Assembly (NCBI RefSeq): GCF_024714475.1
Contig: NZ_JAMZMI010000004.1
Coordinates: 248,001-312,000, forward strand
Source of the DNA: Marinoscillum sp. MHG1-6
GTDB lineage: Bacteria; Bacteroidota; Bacteroidia; Cytophagales; Cyclobacteriaceae
Reading direction: 5' to 3'
Length of the DNA: 64,000 nt
In this document: in pieces, positions 50,908 to 61,000 of the stretch
Position numbering within the stretch: the stretch's first letter is position 1
Layout: each line of letters begins with the position of its first letter
The notes under the pieces: model-generated
Told to the model about the DNA's origin: nothing
Seen by the model: only the letters and a program-made list of their open reading frames with translations
The model's database searches: none
Position numbers and translations under genes: made by a program

Positions 50908-52050
50908 CTATTTTGTAGAGAACTTCATAACTGTTACAGTGCGGTAAGTTTCCCCGGGGTTAAGCACTACGCTTGGGAAGTCCGACTGATTGGGTGAATC
51001 TGGGTAATGTTGTGTTTCTAAGCACAAACCAGTTCGATAGTTGTAAACTTTACCTTCTTTTCCTGTTATTGTTCCATCAAGAAAATTTCCAGCATAGAAC
51101 TGAATAGCAGGTTCTTCGGTGTAGATTTCCATCAATCGACCACTCGTTGGTTCATACAAAGAAGCTGCAAAATTAAGACTGTCTGTGGATTCTGCAAGTA
51201 CCCAGCAGTGATCATATCCTGGACCGTACTTTATTTGTTGATTATCCGCATCAATTTCAGCTCCAATAACTTTAGATTCAGTAAAGTCAAATGGTGTTCC
51301 TTCTACCGGTCTCAATTCGCCTGTAGGGATCAAAGTACTGTCAACAGGTAGAAAATAAGGTGCATTAATTTTCAACTCATGACTAAGGATATCATCCTTC
51401 ATGGCCGTGAAGTTGAAATATGCATGTTGAGTAAGATTAACTACTGTTTTCTTATCTGTGGTCGCTTCATAACTTACAATCCAATCATTGTCATTGGTCA
51501 GCGTGTAAATTACTGATGTAGTTAGAGTACCTGGGTAACCCTCTTCCATATCAGCACTTACATAGCTTAATTCCAAAGCAACACCATTGTCAACTTCCAA
51601 AGGTTTAGCTGTCCAGTTAACCTTGTCGAAGCCGACTTCACCACCGTGCAAGTGGTTAGGGCCATTATTTGCTGCGAGCGAATATTCAACACTATCGAGA
51701 GTAAATTTCGCATCGGCTATTCTATTACCATATCGCCCAATAATAGCTCCAAAATAGGGTGTTTGCTCCAGGTATCCTTCAATATTATCATAACCCAGCA
51801 CCACATCTTCCAGCTTTCCTTCTCTATCCGGGATCATCAACGAAGTAACGATACCACCATAAGTAATGACATCCATGCTCACACCATTGACATTGGTCAT
51901 TGTGTATGAGGTTACTTCCTGTCCATCAGGGAGTTTTCCGAATGGAGCACTTGTAATTGTCGCTTCCTGAGCTTCCCCTTTCGGCGGTGTACAAGAGATT
52001 CCTAGAACTAGAATTAATAAAGCTAGAAGAAGGGTGTTTTGAATTTTCAT
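50908..52050 (-). CDS. galM: Aldose 1-epimerase (mutarotase) lipoprotein
   Basis: The 380-residue protein has a lipoprotein signal (LGISC, Cys20), so it works outside the cytoplasm. The galactose-mutarotase-like body shows ANNGPNHLHGGEVGFDKVNW (about 130-150, with catalytic histidines) and LTQHAYFNF (about 207-215), and the late glutamate in GLCLETQHYPDSPN. It interconverts alpha and beta anomers of aldoses such as galactose, glucose or arabinose. It is placed between araA and tkt (24- and 60-base gaps), so it likely prepares the arabinose anomer for uptake or isomerisation. Confidence 0.92.
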   Translation of the reverse strand: MKIQNTLLLALLILVLGISCTPPKGEAQEATITSAPFGKLPDGQEVTSYTMTNVNGVSMDVITYGGIVTSLMIPDREGKLEDVVLGYDNIEGYLEQTPYFGAIIGRYGNRIADAKFTLDSVEYSLAANNGPNHLHGGEVGFDKVNWTAKPLEVDNGVALELSYVSADMEEGYPGTLTTSVIYTLTNDNDWIVSYEATTDKKTVVNLTQHAYFNFTAMKDDILSHELKINAPYFLPVDSTLIPTGELRPVEGTPFDFTESKVIGAEIDADNQQIKYGPGYDHCWVLAESTDSLNFAASLYEPTSGRLMEIYTEEPAIQFYAGNFLDGTITGKEGKVYNYRTGLCLETQHYPDSPNQSDFPSVVLNPGETYRTVTVMKFSTK

Positions 52051-52074
52051 TGGGTTACAATTTTATTTTATGGA

Positions 52075-53574
52075 TTACATTTTATTTTGGAAAAGGTGAT
52101 AGTATACCTCATTCCAGTGCAATTGATCTTTAAACTGTCGAGTGGTTGTGTCTTTGTCGATAACCACCATTTCAATTCCGGCCATGTCAGCAAAATCTTC
52201 AAAATATTCAGTATTTAAAGCTTTACTAAATACTGAGTGGTGAGCACCACCGGCAAGAATCCAGGTTTGAGCAGATACCTCAAGGTTTGGCATAGGATCC
52301 CAAAGAACTCTCGCAACTGGAAGCTTTGGTAAGTCATTCTCTGGTTTCACAGCTTCTACTTCGTTCACTACCATTCTAAATCTGGTACCCATGTCAACGA
52401 ACGTCGCCATTACAGCAGGACCTGCATCTACGTCGAATACCAAACGAGCCGGATCTTCTTTTCCACCAATACCCAATGGGTGAATCTCAACTTTAGGAGT
52501 ACCCATGGCGATTGAAGGACAAATTTCCAACATGTGTGAACCAAGAACTCTACTTCTTCCAGAGCGGAAGTCATACGTGTAGTCTTCCATAAACGAAGAA
52601 CCACCTTCCAGACCTTCATCCATGATTTTTGCGGCTCTTACAAAAGCAGCCGTTTTCCAGTCACCTTCTCCACCGAAACCGTAACCTTCAGCCATCAAAC
52701 GCTGAGTTGCGATACCAGGCAGCTGTTTCATACCATGTAGATCCTCGAAAGTATCTGTGTAAGCGCCAAACCCACCAGCTTGAAGGAAGGTTCTAAGCGC
52801 AATCTCAATTTTCGCAGAATCTTTAAGGTTAGGATTTTTCAAAACCTCATCAGTTATCTGATAGGTATCGCCATACTCTTTTACTAATTTATCTACCTCA
52901 GCATCAGACACCTGATTCAGCACATCTACCAAATCACCGATACCGTAACCGTTTACCTCAAATCCGAAACGAACCTGAGCTTCAACTTTATCTCCTTCTG
53001 TAACGGCTACCTGACGCATGTTGTCACCAATTCTGGCTACTCTTGTTGTCTGCCATGCATTCCAACCTGCAGCTGCTCTGGTCCAAACACCAAGTCTCTT
53101 TTGTGGTGCTTCATCCTTCCAGTGCCCAACAATAACTTTTCTGTTTTTTCTCAAACGAGATGCCATGAACCCAAATTCCCGACCACCATGAGCAGTCTGG
53201 TTTTCGTTCATGAAGTCCATGTCAATTTCAGACCATGGAATCTCAGTATTGTACTGAGTGTGGAAGTGAGCAAGAGGCTTGCTCAAAGCCTGAAGTCCTT
53301 TGATCCACATTTTTGCGGGAGAGAATGTATGCATCCAAACGACCATACCGATACACTTCTCAGCTACATTAGCCTCAACGCATACTTTGTAAATTTCTTC
53401 AGGAGTAGTTACAACAGATTTGTAAACTACCTTCACCGGAACGTGCTCACTATCGTTAAGCGCTTTCGCAATTTCCTCGGAGTGAACCGCAACGTTCTTT
53501 AGTGTTTCAGGACCATAGAGGTGCTGGCTTCCGGTCACAAACCAGACTTCGTATTGATTTAATTTCGTATTCAT
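52075..53574 (-). CDS. araA: L-arabinose isomerase
   Basis: The 499-residue protein matches the full length of the family. It converts L-arabinose to L-ribulose in the cytoplasm with a Mn2+-type metal. The metal-binding residues seen in E. coli AraA (E306, E333, H350, H450) correspond to E303 in GGEGDWK, E330 in [10 protein letters not shown]347 in LGSHMLE and the histidine pair at 445-446 in GGAHHS. The N-terminus [17 protein letters not shown] is typical. It lies 44 bases after araD and 24 bases before galM, with no terminator between. Confidence 0.97.
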   Translation of the reverse strand: MNTKLNQYEVWFVTGSQHLYGPETLKNVAVHSEEIAKALNDSEHVPVKVVYKSVVTTPEEIYKVCVEANVAEKCIGMVVWMHTFSPAKMWIKGLQALSKPLAHFHTQYNTEIPWSEIDMDFMNENQTAHGGREFGFMASRLRKNRKVIVGHWKDEAPQKRLGVWTRAAAGWNAWQTTRVARIGDNMRQVAVTEGDKVEAQVRFGFEVNGYGIGDLVDVLNQVSDAEVDKLVKEYGDTYQITDEVLKNPNLKDSAKIEIALRTFLQAGGFGAYTDTFEDLHGMKQLPGIATQRLMAEGYGFGGEGDWKTAAFVRAAKIMDEGLEGGSSFMEDYTYDFRSGRSRVLGSHMLEICPSIAMGTPKVEIHPLGIGGKEDPARLVFDVDAGPAVMATFVDMGTRFRMVVNEVEAVKPENDLPKLPVARVLWDPMPNLEVSAQTWILAGGAHHSVFSKALNTEYFEDFADMAGIEMVVIDKDTTTRQFKDQLHWNEVYYHLFQNKM

Positions 53575-53618
53575 TGTTGTATTAATATTCTAGTTGAATT
53601 TGTTAAAAAGGACTGGAC

Positions 53619-54320
53619 TTATGATTGACCATAGTAAGCATCCTTACCATGTTTTCTTTGCCAGTGCTTGTCTATAAGAGCATCCTTCAATCTTGGAGCC
53701 TGTGGATTGATCTGCCTGGTCAGGTAAGCCATTTTTGCTAATTCTTCCAAAAGTTTACTATTGAAAACAGACTTAGCGGCTGTCTTACCCCAGGTGAATG
53801 GACCATGGTTGCCTAGCAAAATCATTTCTACTTCCTTGTGGGAAATTCCCTTTTCCTGAAAGCAATCAAGGATCTGCTGTCCGGTCATGTGCTCATAGTT
53901 TCCTTTGATCAGCTCATCACTCATCGGAGGAGCACAAGGAATATCTGTTGTCAAATAATCAGCATGAGTAGTTCCAAAAATTGGAATATCCATTTGTGCC
54001 TGAGCCCATGAAACTGCATAGGTAGAATGGGTGTGAGTGATTCCACCAATCTCCTCCCACTCCTTGTATAGGAAAGCGTGAGTTTTAGTATCAGAAGAAG
54101 GCCTCATCGATCCCTCAACAATATTGTTATCATAATCAACGATCACAATATCTTCAGGCTTCAATATCGAGTAATCTACCCCACTAGGCTTTATTGCAAA
54201 AACCCCCTCCTTACGGTCAACCGCACTTACATTACCGAATGTAAAAATTACAAGACCATATTCCGGAAGCTGCATATTAGCTTCGTAGCATTCTCTTTTT
54301 AATTCTAAAAACTTGGACAT
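53619..54320 (-). CDS. araD: L-ribulose-5-phosphate 4-epimerase
   Basis: The 233-residue class II aldolase-family enzyme turns L-ribulose-5-phosphate into D-xylulose-5-phosphate. Zinc ligands are visible as H96 and H98 in THTHSTYAVSWAQ and H172 in LGNHGPFTWG. The phosphate-binding FTFGNVSAVDR segment lies at about 26-36, and the SGVDY and PSSDTKTH segments follow. Its ATG overlaps the stop codon of araB by one base (TAATG), so translation is coupled. It lies directly upstream of araA, in the standard araB-araD-araA order seen in Bacteroidota. Confidence 0.97.
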   Translation of the reverse strand: MSKFLELKRECYEANMQLPEYGLVIFTFGNVSAVDRKEGVFAIKPSGVDYSILKPEDIVIVDYDNNIVEGSMRPSSDTKTHAFLYKEWEEIGGITHTHSTYAVSWAQAQMDIPIFGTTHADYLTTDIPCAPPMSDELIKGNYEHMTGQQILDCFQEKGISHKEVEMILLGNHGPFTWGKTAAKSVFNSKLLEELAKMAYLTRQINPQAPRLKDALIDKHWQRKHGKDAYYGQS

Positions 54321-55984
54321 TATTTATTGTTGATTTTAGATTCTACAAATTCACCAAGCAGGTTGTAGCGCTCGTATAGTTTGGCATAAAGCTCAACTTG
54401 CTCAGGCTGCGGATGATATGTTTTTTCGAAACCATTACCCATCGCAGCCAATGATTCTTTCATTGAAGGGTAAATACCCGCTGCAACAGCTGCATACATC
54501 GCAGATCCCAAGGCAGGTGCCTGATCAGAAACAGCAACTTTGATAGGTACATTCATTACGTTAGAAAGGGTTTGCATTACGAATGAAGACTTCTTCGCCA
54601 CACCACCAATCGCTACAACAGATTTGATTTCAACGCCCTCAGCAGTGAACCTATCAGCAATTTTCTTTGAACCAAAGCAGATAGCTTCAACCAATGCTCT
54701 GAATATATGAGGAGCTTTTGAACCAAGGCTCAAGTTAACAATACCAGCTTTTAATGCCTGATTGGCATCCGGTGTTCTACGGCCATTAACCCAATCAAGA
54801 GCTACAGGCACGCTTTCATTAAGAGGAGTTTGCTCTGCTTGCTTAGAGAGTTCCGCTATGATACTTCCTTTAAGCTCATCAATTTGTTCTGTAGTGAGCA
54901 TTCCTGATTTAGCAATCAGATTGTCGATCGGCCAGGAAATCACATCTTTGAACCATGCCAATACATCACCAAAGGCAGACTGACCGGCTTCAAGACCTAT
55001 CATTCCAGGAATCACAGAACCATCAACCTGACCACAAATACCTTTTACCGTCTTGTCTCCTACAACCTCTTTGGATGACACGATAATGTCGCAGGTAGAA
55101 GTACCCATCACTCTTACAAGGGTAAATTCTTCGACTTCAGCACCTACCGCACCAGAGTGTGCGTCGAAAGTACCAACCGAAACAACTGTATCCTGAGTAA
55201 GACCTAATTTACCAGCCCACTCAGCGTTCAGCTTTCCGGCAACCACATCAGATGTATAGGTTTCCGTATATAATTTATTCTTTAACTCAACCAAATATGG
55301 ATCAAGCTTGCTCAGGAAGGCATCTTCAGGAAGACCTCCCCAGCTCTCATGCCACATGGCCTTGTGACCAGCCGCACATCTACTTCTCTTAAGACCGTCA
55401 ATATTTCCATCTCCAACAAGAATGTAAGTCATCAAATCACAATGCTCCACCCAGGTGTAAGCACTGTCCTTAACTTTTTTATCTTCTCTTGCAATGTGAA
55501 GGACCTTCGCCCAGAACCATTCTGAGGAATAAATTCCACCTTCATATTTAGTGAAATCCTCTCCTCCCCATGTTCTTGCCAGATCATTGATCTCATCTGC
55601 CTCTCCAATTGAAGTATGATCCTTCCACAAAATCATCATGGCGTTAGGATTTTCTTCAAACCCGGCAGTCAAAGAAAGTGCCTCTCCTTTTTCATTGACA
55701 GGAACAGGAGAAGATCCTGTTGTATCAATGCAAATACCCTTTACTTCAGCAGGGTCAACTTTGGTTTCAGACACAACCGCCTTAATGGAAGCTTCCATAC
55801 CTTCGATATGATCCAGGGGGTGCTGTCTAAATTGATTCTCTTCAGGCTTGCAGTACTTTCCTTCTTTCCATCTTTTATACCACTGCACGTTGCTCGCCAG
55901 TGCTTCGCCATTAGCTGCATTTACCAGAACGGCCCTTACAGAGTCGGTACCAAAATCCAATCCAATTACATACTGATTTTTCAT
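54320..55984 (-). CDS. araB: L-ribulokinase
   Basis: The 554-residue FGGY-family kinase phosphorylates L-ribulose with ATP. The N-terminal ATPase motif GLDFGTDSVRAVLVNAANGE lies at about 8-27, GICIDTTGSSPVPV at about 84-97, and the second half contains VVSVGTFDAHSGAVGAEVEE and the adenosine-binding VVAIGGVAKKSSFVMQTLSNV (about 452-472). It is the first gene of the operon. The divergent araR and the palindromes in the 173-base gap indicate repression or activation by AraR in response to arabinose. Confidence 0.97.
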   Translation of the reverse strand: MKNQYVIGLDFGTDSVRAVLVNAANGEALASNVQWYKRWKEGKYCKPEENQFRQHPLDHIEGMEASIKAVVSETKVDPAEVKGICIDTTGSSPVPVNEKGEALSLTAGFEENPNAMMILWKDHTSIGEADEINDLARTWGGEDFTKYEGGIYSSEWFWAKVLHIAREDKKVKDSAYTWVEHCDLMTYILVGDGNIDGLKRSRCAAGHKAMWHESWGGLPEDAFLSKLDPYLVELKNKLYTETYTSDVVAGKLNAEWAGKLGLTQDTVVSVGTFDAHSGAVGAEVEEFTLVRVMGTSTCDIIVSSKEVVGDKTVKGICGQVDGSVIPGMIGLEAGQSAFGDVLAWFKDVISWPIDNLIAKSGMLTTEQIDELKGSIIAELSKQAEQTPLNESVPVALDWVNGRRTPDANQALKAGIVNLSLGSKAPHIFRALVEAICFGSKKIADRFTAEGVEIKSVVAIGGVAKKSSFVMQTLSNVMNVPIKVAVSDQAPALGSAMYAAVAAGIYPSMKESLAAMGNGFEKTYHPQPEQVELYAKLYERYNLLGEFVESKINNK

Positions 55985-56048
55985 TCCGATTTTATGATTT
56001 TTTCAATTTGCAGCTAAATTATTAAAATAAATTCATAAGTGTAAGCAA

Positions 56049-56058
56049 AACAATTGTT
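56049..56058. promoter_or_regulatory. Palindrome AACAATTGTT upstream of araB
   Basis: This perfect 10-base palindrome lies 65 bases upstream of the araB start codon and 100 upstream of araR. It overlaps a TTTG-type element read on the araB strand. It could be an AraR operator; the site is not proven. Confidence 0.4.
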
Positions 56059-56100
56059 CATTTTCTGTCTGAAAATCAGGATATTTCCTACCTTCGCTAG

Positions 56101-56113
56101 TTGCAAACGTTTG
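56101..56113. promoter_or_regulatory. Candidate operator TTGCA-AA-CGTTTG (araB/araR)
   Basis: Read on the minus strand it is CAAACG-TT-TGCAA, equal in all fixed positions to 46348 and 39884. It contains the perfect palindrome CAAACGTTTG (56104-56113) and lies 45 bases upstream of the araR ATG. Confidence 0.55.
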
Positions 56114-56157
56114 ATTGATAAACCAGACCTGTTGAAATCGTTTTCATCATTTTTAAG

Positions 56158-56877
56158 ATGGATAAAGAATTTTTTTTAGATCGTCCGACCATTACTGCCT
56201 ACAAACACAATTTCAGAACTTTACTGGCAGTTGATAGTATCATCTTTGGATTTGACAACGAAGAGCTGAAATTACTTATCATAAAACGGGACTATGAGCC
56301 TGAGTTAGGAAGCTGGTCCCTTATGGGCGGGTTTATGCTCGAAGAGGAAACACTCGAAGAAGCTGCCAATCGTGTACTCTATAACCTGACCGGATTGCAC
56401 GATGTTTACATGGAGCAAATTCAGGTCTTTAGTAAACCGGACAGAGACCCTGTCGAGCGTACGGTTTCCGTTCCTTTCTATTCTTTAATTAACATCGAGG
56501 AACATGACAAGGAATTACTGAAGCATCACTCCGCAAGCTGGTTTCCCCTTAAAAAAGTTCCCAAGCTGATCTTTGACCATAATGACATTGTCAATGCAGC
56601 CATCAAACAATTAAGGTACAAGACATCTATTCAACCTATCGGCTTTGAATTGCTTCCGGAAAAATTCACGATGCGACAGTTGCAGAAACTCTATGAGGCG
56701 ATTTTAGACATAGAACTGGACAAGAGAAACTTCAGTAAAAAAATACGTCAGCTAGACATCCTCGTCAAACTTGATGAAAAAGACATGAGCTCTTCCAAGA
56801 AGGGATCGTTCCTTTACATGTTTGACAAACGTAAATACAAGGAGAAAGTAGCTGACGGCTTTATTTTCAAGCTATAG
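56158..56877 (+). CDS. araR: Nudix-type arabinose regulator (AraR/NrtR family)
   Basis: The 239-residue protein has an N-terminal Nudix fold (about 20-145) and a C-terminal winged helix (about 155-235, LPEKFTMRQLQKLYEAILD, RNFSKKIRQLDILVKLDEKDMSS). The Nudix box is broken: G58, E64 and R72 remain, but the REUxEE core is R72-VLYNL, so the metal-binding glutamates are missing. That fits a ligand-sensing regulator rather than a hydrolase. In Bacteroides thetaiotaomicron a related Nudix regulator (AraR) controls arabinose genes. The gene is divergent from araB with the operator-like sites in between, and converges on the SDR gene with 5 bases separating the stops. Confidence 0.9.
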   Translation: MDKEFFLDRPTITAYKHNFRTLLAVDSIIFGFDNEELKLLIIKRDYEPELGSWSLMGGFMLEEETLEEAANRVLYNLTGLHDVYMEQIQVFSKPDRDPVERTVSVPFYSLINIEEHDKELLKHHSASWFPLKKVPKLIFDHNDIVNAAIKQLRYKTSIQPIGFELLPEKFTMRQLQKLYEAILDIELDKRNFSKKIRQLDILVKLDEKDMSSSKKGSFLYMFDKRKYKEKVADGFIFKL

Positions 56878-56882
56878 TTTTT

Positions 56883-57698
56883 CTACACACCTGAAAAGGC
56901 ACTAAAACCTCCATCAACGGGAATGGTTGTTCCGGTTACGAATTTCGAAGCATCGCTGCACAACCAAAGTAGTGTACCAATCAATTCATCAGGCTGACCA
57001 AATCTCCCCATTGGAGTATGATCTACAATTGTTTTACCCCTGGATGTTAATGAGCCATCTTCCTCCGTCAGCAGACGCTCATTTTGTTTCGTAAGGAAAA
57101 AGCCAGGTGCAATCGCATTAACCCTCATCCCTTCGCCGTATTTATTTGCGAACTCTACTGCCATCCACTTGGTGAGATTATCAATACCGGCCTTTGCAGC
57201 AGAATAACCCACCACCCTCGTCATTGGCCTGGACGCTGACATTGAAGAAATATGAATAATATTTCCTTGTCCTTTCTTTGACATCGATTCTCCAAACACT
57301 ACCGAAGGAACAACAGACCCCATGAAGTTTAGATCTATTACTCCCTGAAGGGCCTTAAGGTCTATATCGAAAAACGAACCATCAGGCATAATTGTCGCTC
57401 CTGCCATATTCCCTCCTGCCGCATTGATGAGGATATCAATTTTACCCCATTTGCTTAGCACCTCAGCACGTGCATCCTCCAAAGCCGAACGATCCAACAC
57501 ATCTGCAACTAAACAAATCGATTCTCCGCCGTTTTCACGAACCCTGTCCGCTACTTCACTTAAGGCATCCAGACGTCTTCCCAGCAATCCAATTTTGACT
57601 CCATTGGCCACCAGGCCATCAATTAAGGCTCCGGATAAAATACCAGCTCCACCAGTGACTACAGCCACTTTTCCTTCCAGATCACTACAGCTTATCAT
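56883..57698 (-). CDS. SDR-family oxidoreductase, D-mannonate oxidoreductase (UxuB-type)
   Basis: The 271-residue short-chain dehydrogenase has the cofactor motif TGGAGILSG (15-23), NAAGGN (92-97), the catalytic S151/S152, Y165 and K169 (YSAAK), and the C-terminal VDGGFSAFSGV. This ending, together with NAIAPGFFLTKQN and HTPMGRFGQPDELIGTLLWL, is what I recall from B. subtilis-type UxuB (D-mannonate oxidoreductase, fructuronate reductase), which feeds glucuronate or galacturonate-derived sugar acids into the KDG pathway. Assignment within the SDRs is by memory of the family, so a related sugar alcohol or sugar acid dehydrogenase is possible. It is a single gene, convergent with araR. Confidence 0.8.
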   Translation of the reverse strand: MISCSDLEGKVAVVTGGAGILSGALIDGLVANGVKIGLLGRRLDALSEVADRVRENGGESICLVADVLDRSALEDARAEVLSKWGKIDILINAAGGNMAGATIMPDGSFFDIDLKALQGVIDLNFMGSVVPSVVFGESMSKKGQGNIIHISSMSASRPMTRVVGYSAAKAGIDNLTKWMAVEFANKYGEGMRVNAIAPGFFLTKQNERLLTEEDGSLTSRGKTIVDHTPMGRFGQPDELIGTLLWLCSDASKFVTGTTIPVDGGFSAFSGV

Positions 57699-57902
57699 AA
57701 TATCATTTTCATTTTAGAGCCCAAAATTATCCAATTGAATACCACCTGAGAGCCATATTTATATAAATATTCGTATATAAGCTTTACTTTATCTATGTTT
57801 CTAAGCATTTATACGTATTACTTCGCAAAAGAGCGTAAAAATGAAAAACCGCCTATCTCAGCAAATAGGTATTATTTTGAACAAAAGGCAATTAATAGGA
57901 AA

Positions 57903-57929
57903 AATGATTACCACTTTCGTAATCATTTC
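57903..57929. promoter_or_regulatory. Inverted repeat AAATGATTAC / GTAATCATTT
   Basis: A perfect 10-base inverted repeat with a 7-base spacer (CACTTTC) lies about 100 bases upstream of the gltB -33 element. No T run follows. It may be a binding site for a regulator of nitrogen or glutamate synthesis or of the SDR gene. Confidence 0.4.
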
Positions 57930-58030
57930 ACATTAAAGCTGATTAAATTTGCATTCCCTCAATTTTTAAGAATACGTTTTGAAAAAATTGAAATAATATT
58001 TTAAGGACTTAGTAATAAGCCATATTATAT

Positions 58031-58061
58031 TTTATTTCGCTGATAAAAAGCGATAATTTTG
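58031..58061 (+). promoter_or_regulatory. Predicted gltB promoter (Bacteroidota TTTG/TAnnTTTG type)
   Basis: TTTA (58031-58034), then 19 bases, then TAATTTTG (58054-58061). The -7 element matches TAnnTTTG exactly and the -33 element matches TTTG in three of four positions. The predicted start of transcription lies near 58068, giving a short leader of about 28 bases. Confidence 0.6.
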
Positions 58062-58082
58062 ACGTCATTTTACCGAATACTC

Positions 58083-58087
58083 GGAGG
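58083..58087 (+). promoter_or_regulatory. Shine-Dalgarno sequence before gltB
   Basis: GGAGG, nine bases before the gltB ATG, is a near-perfect ribosome-binding site. Most genes in this window lack one, as is usual in Bacteroidota, so gltB stands out. It supports the ATG at 58096. Confidence 0.6.
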
Positions 58088-58095
58088 AAAAAAGT

Positions 58096-61000
58096 ATGCA
58101 GAAAAAGACATTATATAGGAAAGAATTTGAACACGATTCGTGTGGTGTTGGATGTGTAGCAAACCTAAGTAACAAACCTGACCATAATGTAGTGAAAGAT
58201 GCTCTTTCGATGCTATGTTGCATGGAACACAGAGGTGGTACGGGTAGTGACCCGGACTCAGGTGACGGAGCTGGTATCTTAACTCAAATTCCTCATTCCT
58301 TTTTTAAAGAGGAGTTATCAAAATTCGCTATAAATCTTCCTAAAAGGGGTACTTATGGCGTGGGGATGCTTTTCTTACCAAAAAACTATCAGCTGAGAGA
58401 AAAGTGCAGAAGCATCTTAAATGAATGTATTAGCAATTTAGGTCTTAGCCTGATTGGGTACAGATTGGTACCAGTAGACGAATTGGTGCCAGGTCATGAA
58501 TCAAAAGCTGTTGAACCATACGTTGAGCAGGTTTTTGTTGGAGCCAATGACGAAATGAGTCAGGACGAATTAGAAAGAAAGCTATTTGTTCTGAGCAACT
58601 ATGCTTCGCACGAAGTTGAGCACAATGTCAAAGGTGAAAATGGCGACTTCTACGTATGTAGCTTCTCCAGCAAAAAGATTATTTATAAAGGACAGTTGAG
58701 AACTGATCAAGTTGGTCGTTACTATCATGACCTGAGAAATGAGAAATATGTATCAACCTTCGCGATAGTTCACTCAAGATTCTCGACTAACACCTTCCCT
58801 AACTGGAAGTTAGCTCAGCCTTTCCGTTACCTTGCCCATAATGGTGAAATCAACACCATCAGAGGAAACGTCAACAAAATGAAGTCCAAGGAGGCTACTA
58901 TGTCTTCAAAATACTTCACAGACGAAGAACTGCAATGGCTACTTCCGGTAACTGATATTAAGAATTCAGATTCAGCTAACCTCGACGCGTTGGTTGAACT
59001 TCTATACCTTGGTGGACGTAAGCTTCCGCATGTAATGATGATGCTTGTTCCGGAAGCATGGCAGGACAATAAAGGCATGGACGCTGAAAAGAAGGCGTTC
59101 TACAAATACCATTCTGCCATCATGGAACCATGGGATGGTCCTGCAGCTCTATTCTTCACGAATGGAACTGAGCTTGGAGCTACCTTGGATAGAAACGGTC
59201 TGCGTCCGGTACGTTACTGTGTAACAAAAGACGGCAGAGTGATCATGGCATCTGAGGTTGGTGCACTAAACCTTGATCCAGACAACATCCTTGAAAATGG
59301 CCGTTTGCAGCCAGGAAAAATGTTGTGGATAGACCTTCCTAACAACAAATTGGTTAAGGATGATGAGATCAAAAGAACTGTGATCGAATCCAAACCATAT
59401 TTTGACTGGGTTAAGAAAGAAAGAATCAAATTGAAATTGCTTCCTACTCCTGATTACACGATCGAGGAAGTGGATGATGATACATTATTGAAGCAAATGA
59501 AGGCCTATGGCTACACTCAGGAGGATCTGAAGATGACTCTTGAGCCAATGGCTCTTCAAGGAAAAGAACCTGTTGGCTCAATGGGGTCTGATTCTCCACT
59601 GGCTGTTATTTCCAGACAGAGTCAGCATGTTGCTAACTACTTCAAACAATATTTTGCGCAGGTTTCCAACCCTCCTATTGACCCAATCAGAGAGCGTTTG
59701 GTAATGAGCCTTTTCACTCGTGTGGGTGAAGCACAGAACATTCTGGATGAAACTCCGGAGCATACCCGTCAAATCCATATTTCACAACCGGTACTATCTC
59801 ATGCAGGCTACCATAAGCTTATGGAGCAAGAGGACATTGGGTTTGGTCATCACAAAATTGAATCAGTGTATGATCCTTCCCAAGTTACCTTAAAGGAGGC
59901 GATCAACCGTGTTTGTAAAGAAGCTGAAGAGGCCGTTGAATCCGGGAAATGTGTAATCATCCTAAGCAACAGAAATGTTGACGAAAAACACGTTCCGATT
60001 CCATCGCTTTTGGCGACAGGAGCAGTTCATCATTATCTCGTAGAGAAAAACCTTAGAACCAAATCCAGTCTTGTCATTGAGGCCGGGGATATTTGGGAAA
60101 CGCATCATTTTGCAACCATTATTGGTTATGGTGCCAGTGCTGTATACCCATTCAAGGTTTACGATATCATCAAGAGCCTTCAAAATGAAGGAGTTCTTGA
60201 TCAAAGTGTTAAGCTTGGAAAATACTATGACAACTTCACTAATGCGGTTGGTCAGGGGCTTCTCAAGATCTTATCAAAAATGGGTATCAGTACCCTTCAG
60301 TCTTACCAGGCAGCTCAAATCTTTGAGTGTGTAGGACTTGGAGCAGAAGTAGTATCTAAATGTTTCAAAGGAACCGTTAGCCGATTGGATGGATTGACCT
60401 TTGATGATCTTGAAAAAGAGGCACTTATCAAGCACCATGCTGGATATGAGTCAGATAAAAAGATTCTTGAGGTTGGCGGATTCTTTCAGTGGAAAAGAAA
60501 TGGAGAGGTTCACCTATTGAACCCTGAAACAATTCATTTACTCCAAAAGTCAACTTCTCTAAATGATTATGAACTTTGGAAGAAGTACTCTGAATCCGTT
60601 TACAACCATCAGGCGAAGAATAGTACGCTAAGAAGTTTATTTGACTTCAAAGCGCGTCCATCAGTGCCATTGGAAGAAGTTGAGCCGGTAGAAAATATCC
60701 TTAAGCGATTCGCAACCGGTGCGATGTCATTCGGATCCATCTCTTACGAAGCGCACTCGACCCTGGCTATTGCCATGAACCGAATTGGTGGTAAGAGTAA
60801 CAGTGGAGAAGGGGGTGAAGATGAAATCAGGTTCGAAAAGAAACCCAATGGAGACTGGGAAAGATCTGCTATCAAGCAAATTGCGTCCGGAAGGTTTGGT
60901 GTTACAAGTAACTACCTAAAAGAAGCGGACGAACTTCAAATTAAAATTGCTCAGGGAGCGAAGCCTGGTGAAGGTGGTCAGCTTCCGGGACATAAAGTAG

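Larger units (their letters stand above)
57699..58095. promoter_or_regulatory. Intergenic region between the SDR gene and gltB, 397 bases
   Basis: An AT-rich divergent region. It holds a 10-base inverted repeat (57903-57929), the gltB promoter (58031-58061) and a Shine-Dalgarno sequence (58083). The 69-codon frame at 57795 has no signal peptide or recognisable features, so I do not call it a gene. Confidence 0.6.

Noticed and set aside
57795-58004. Open reading frame of 69 codons upstream of gltB
   Set aside because: AT-rich, lysine- and tyrosine-biased, with no signal peptide or recognisable domain; it lies in the gltB upstream region.
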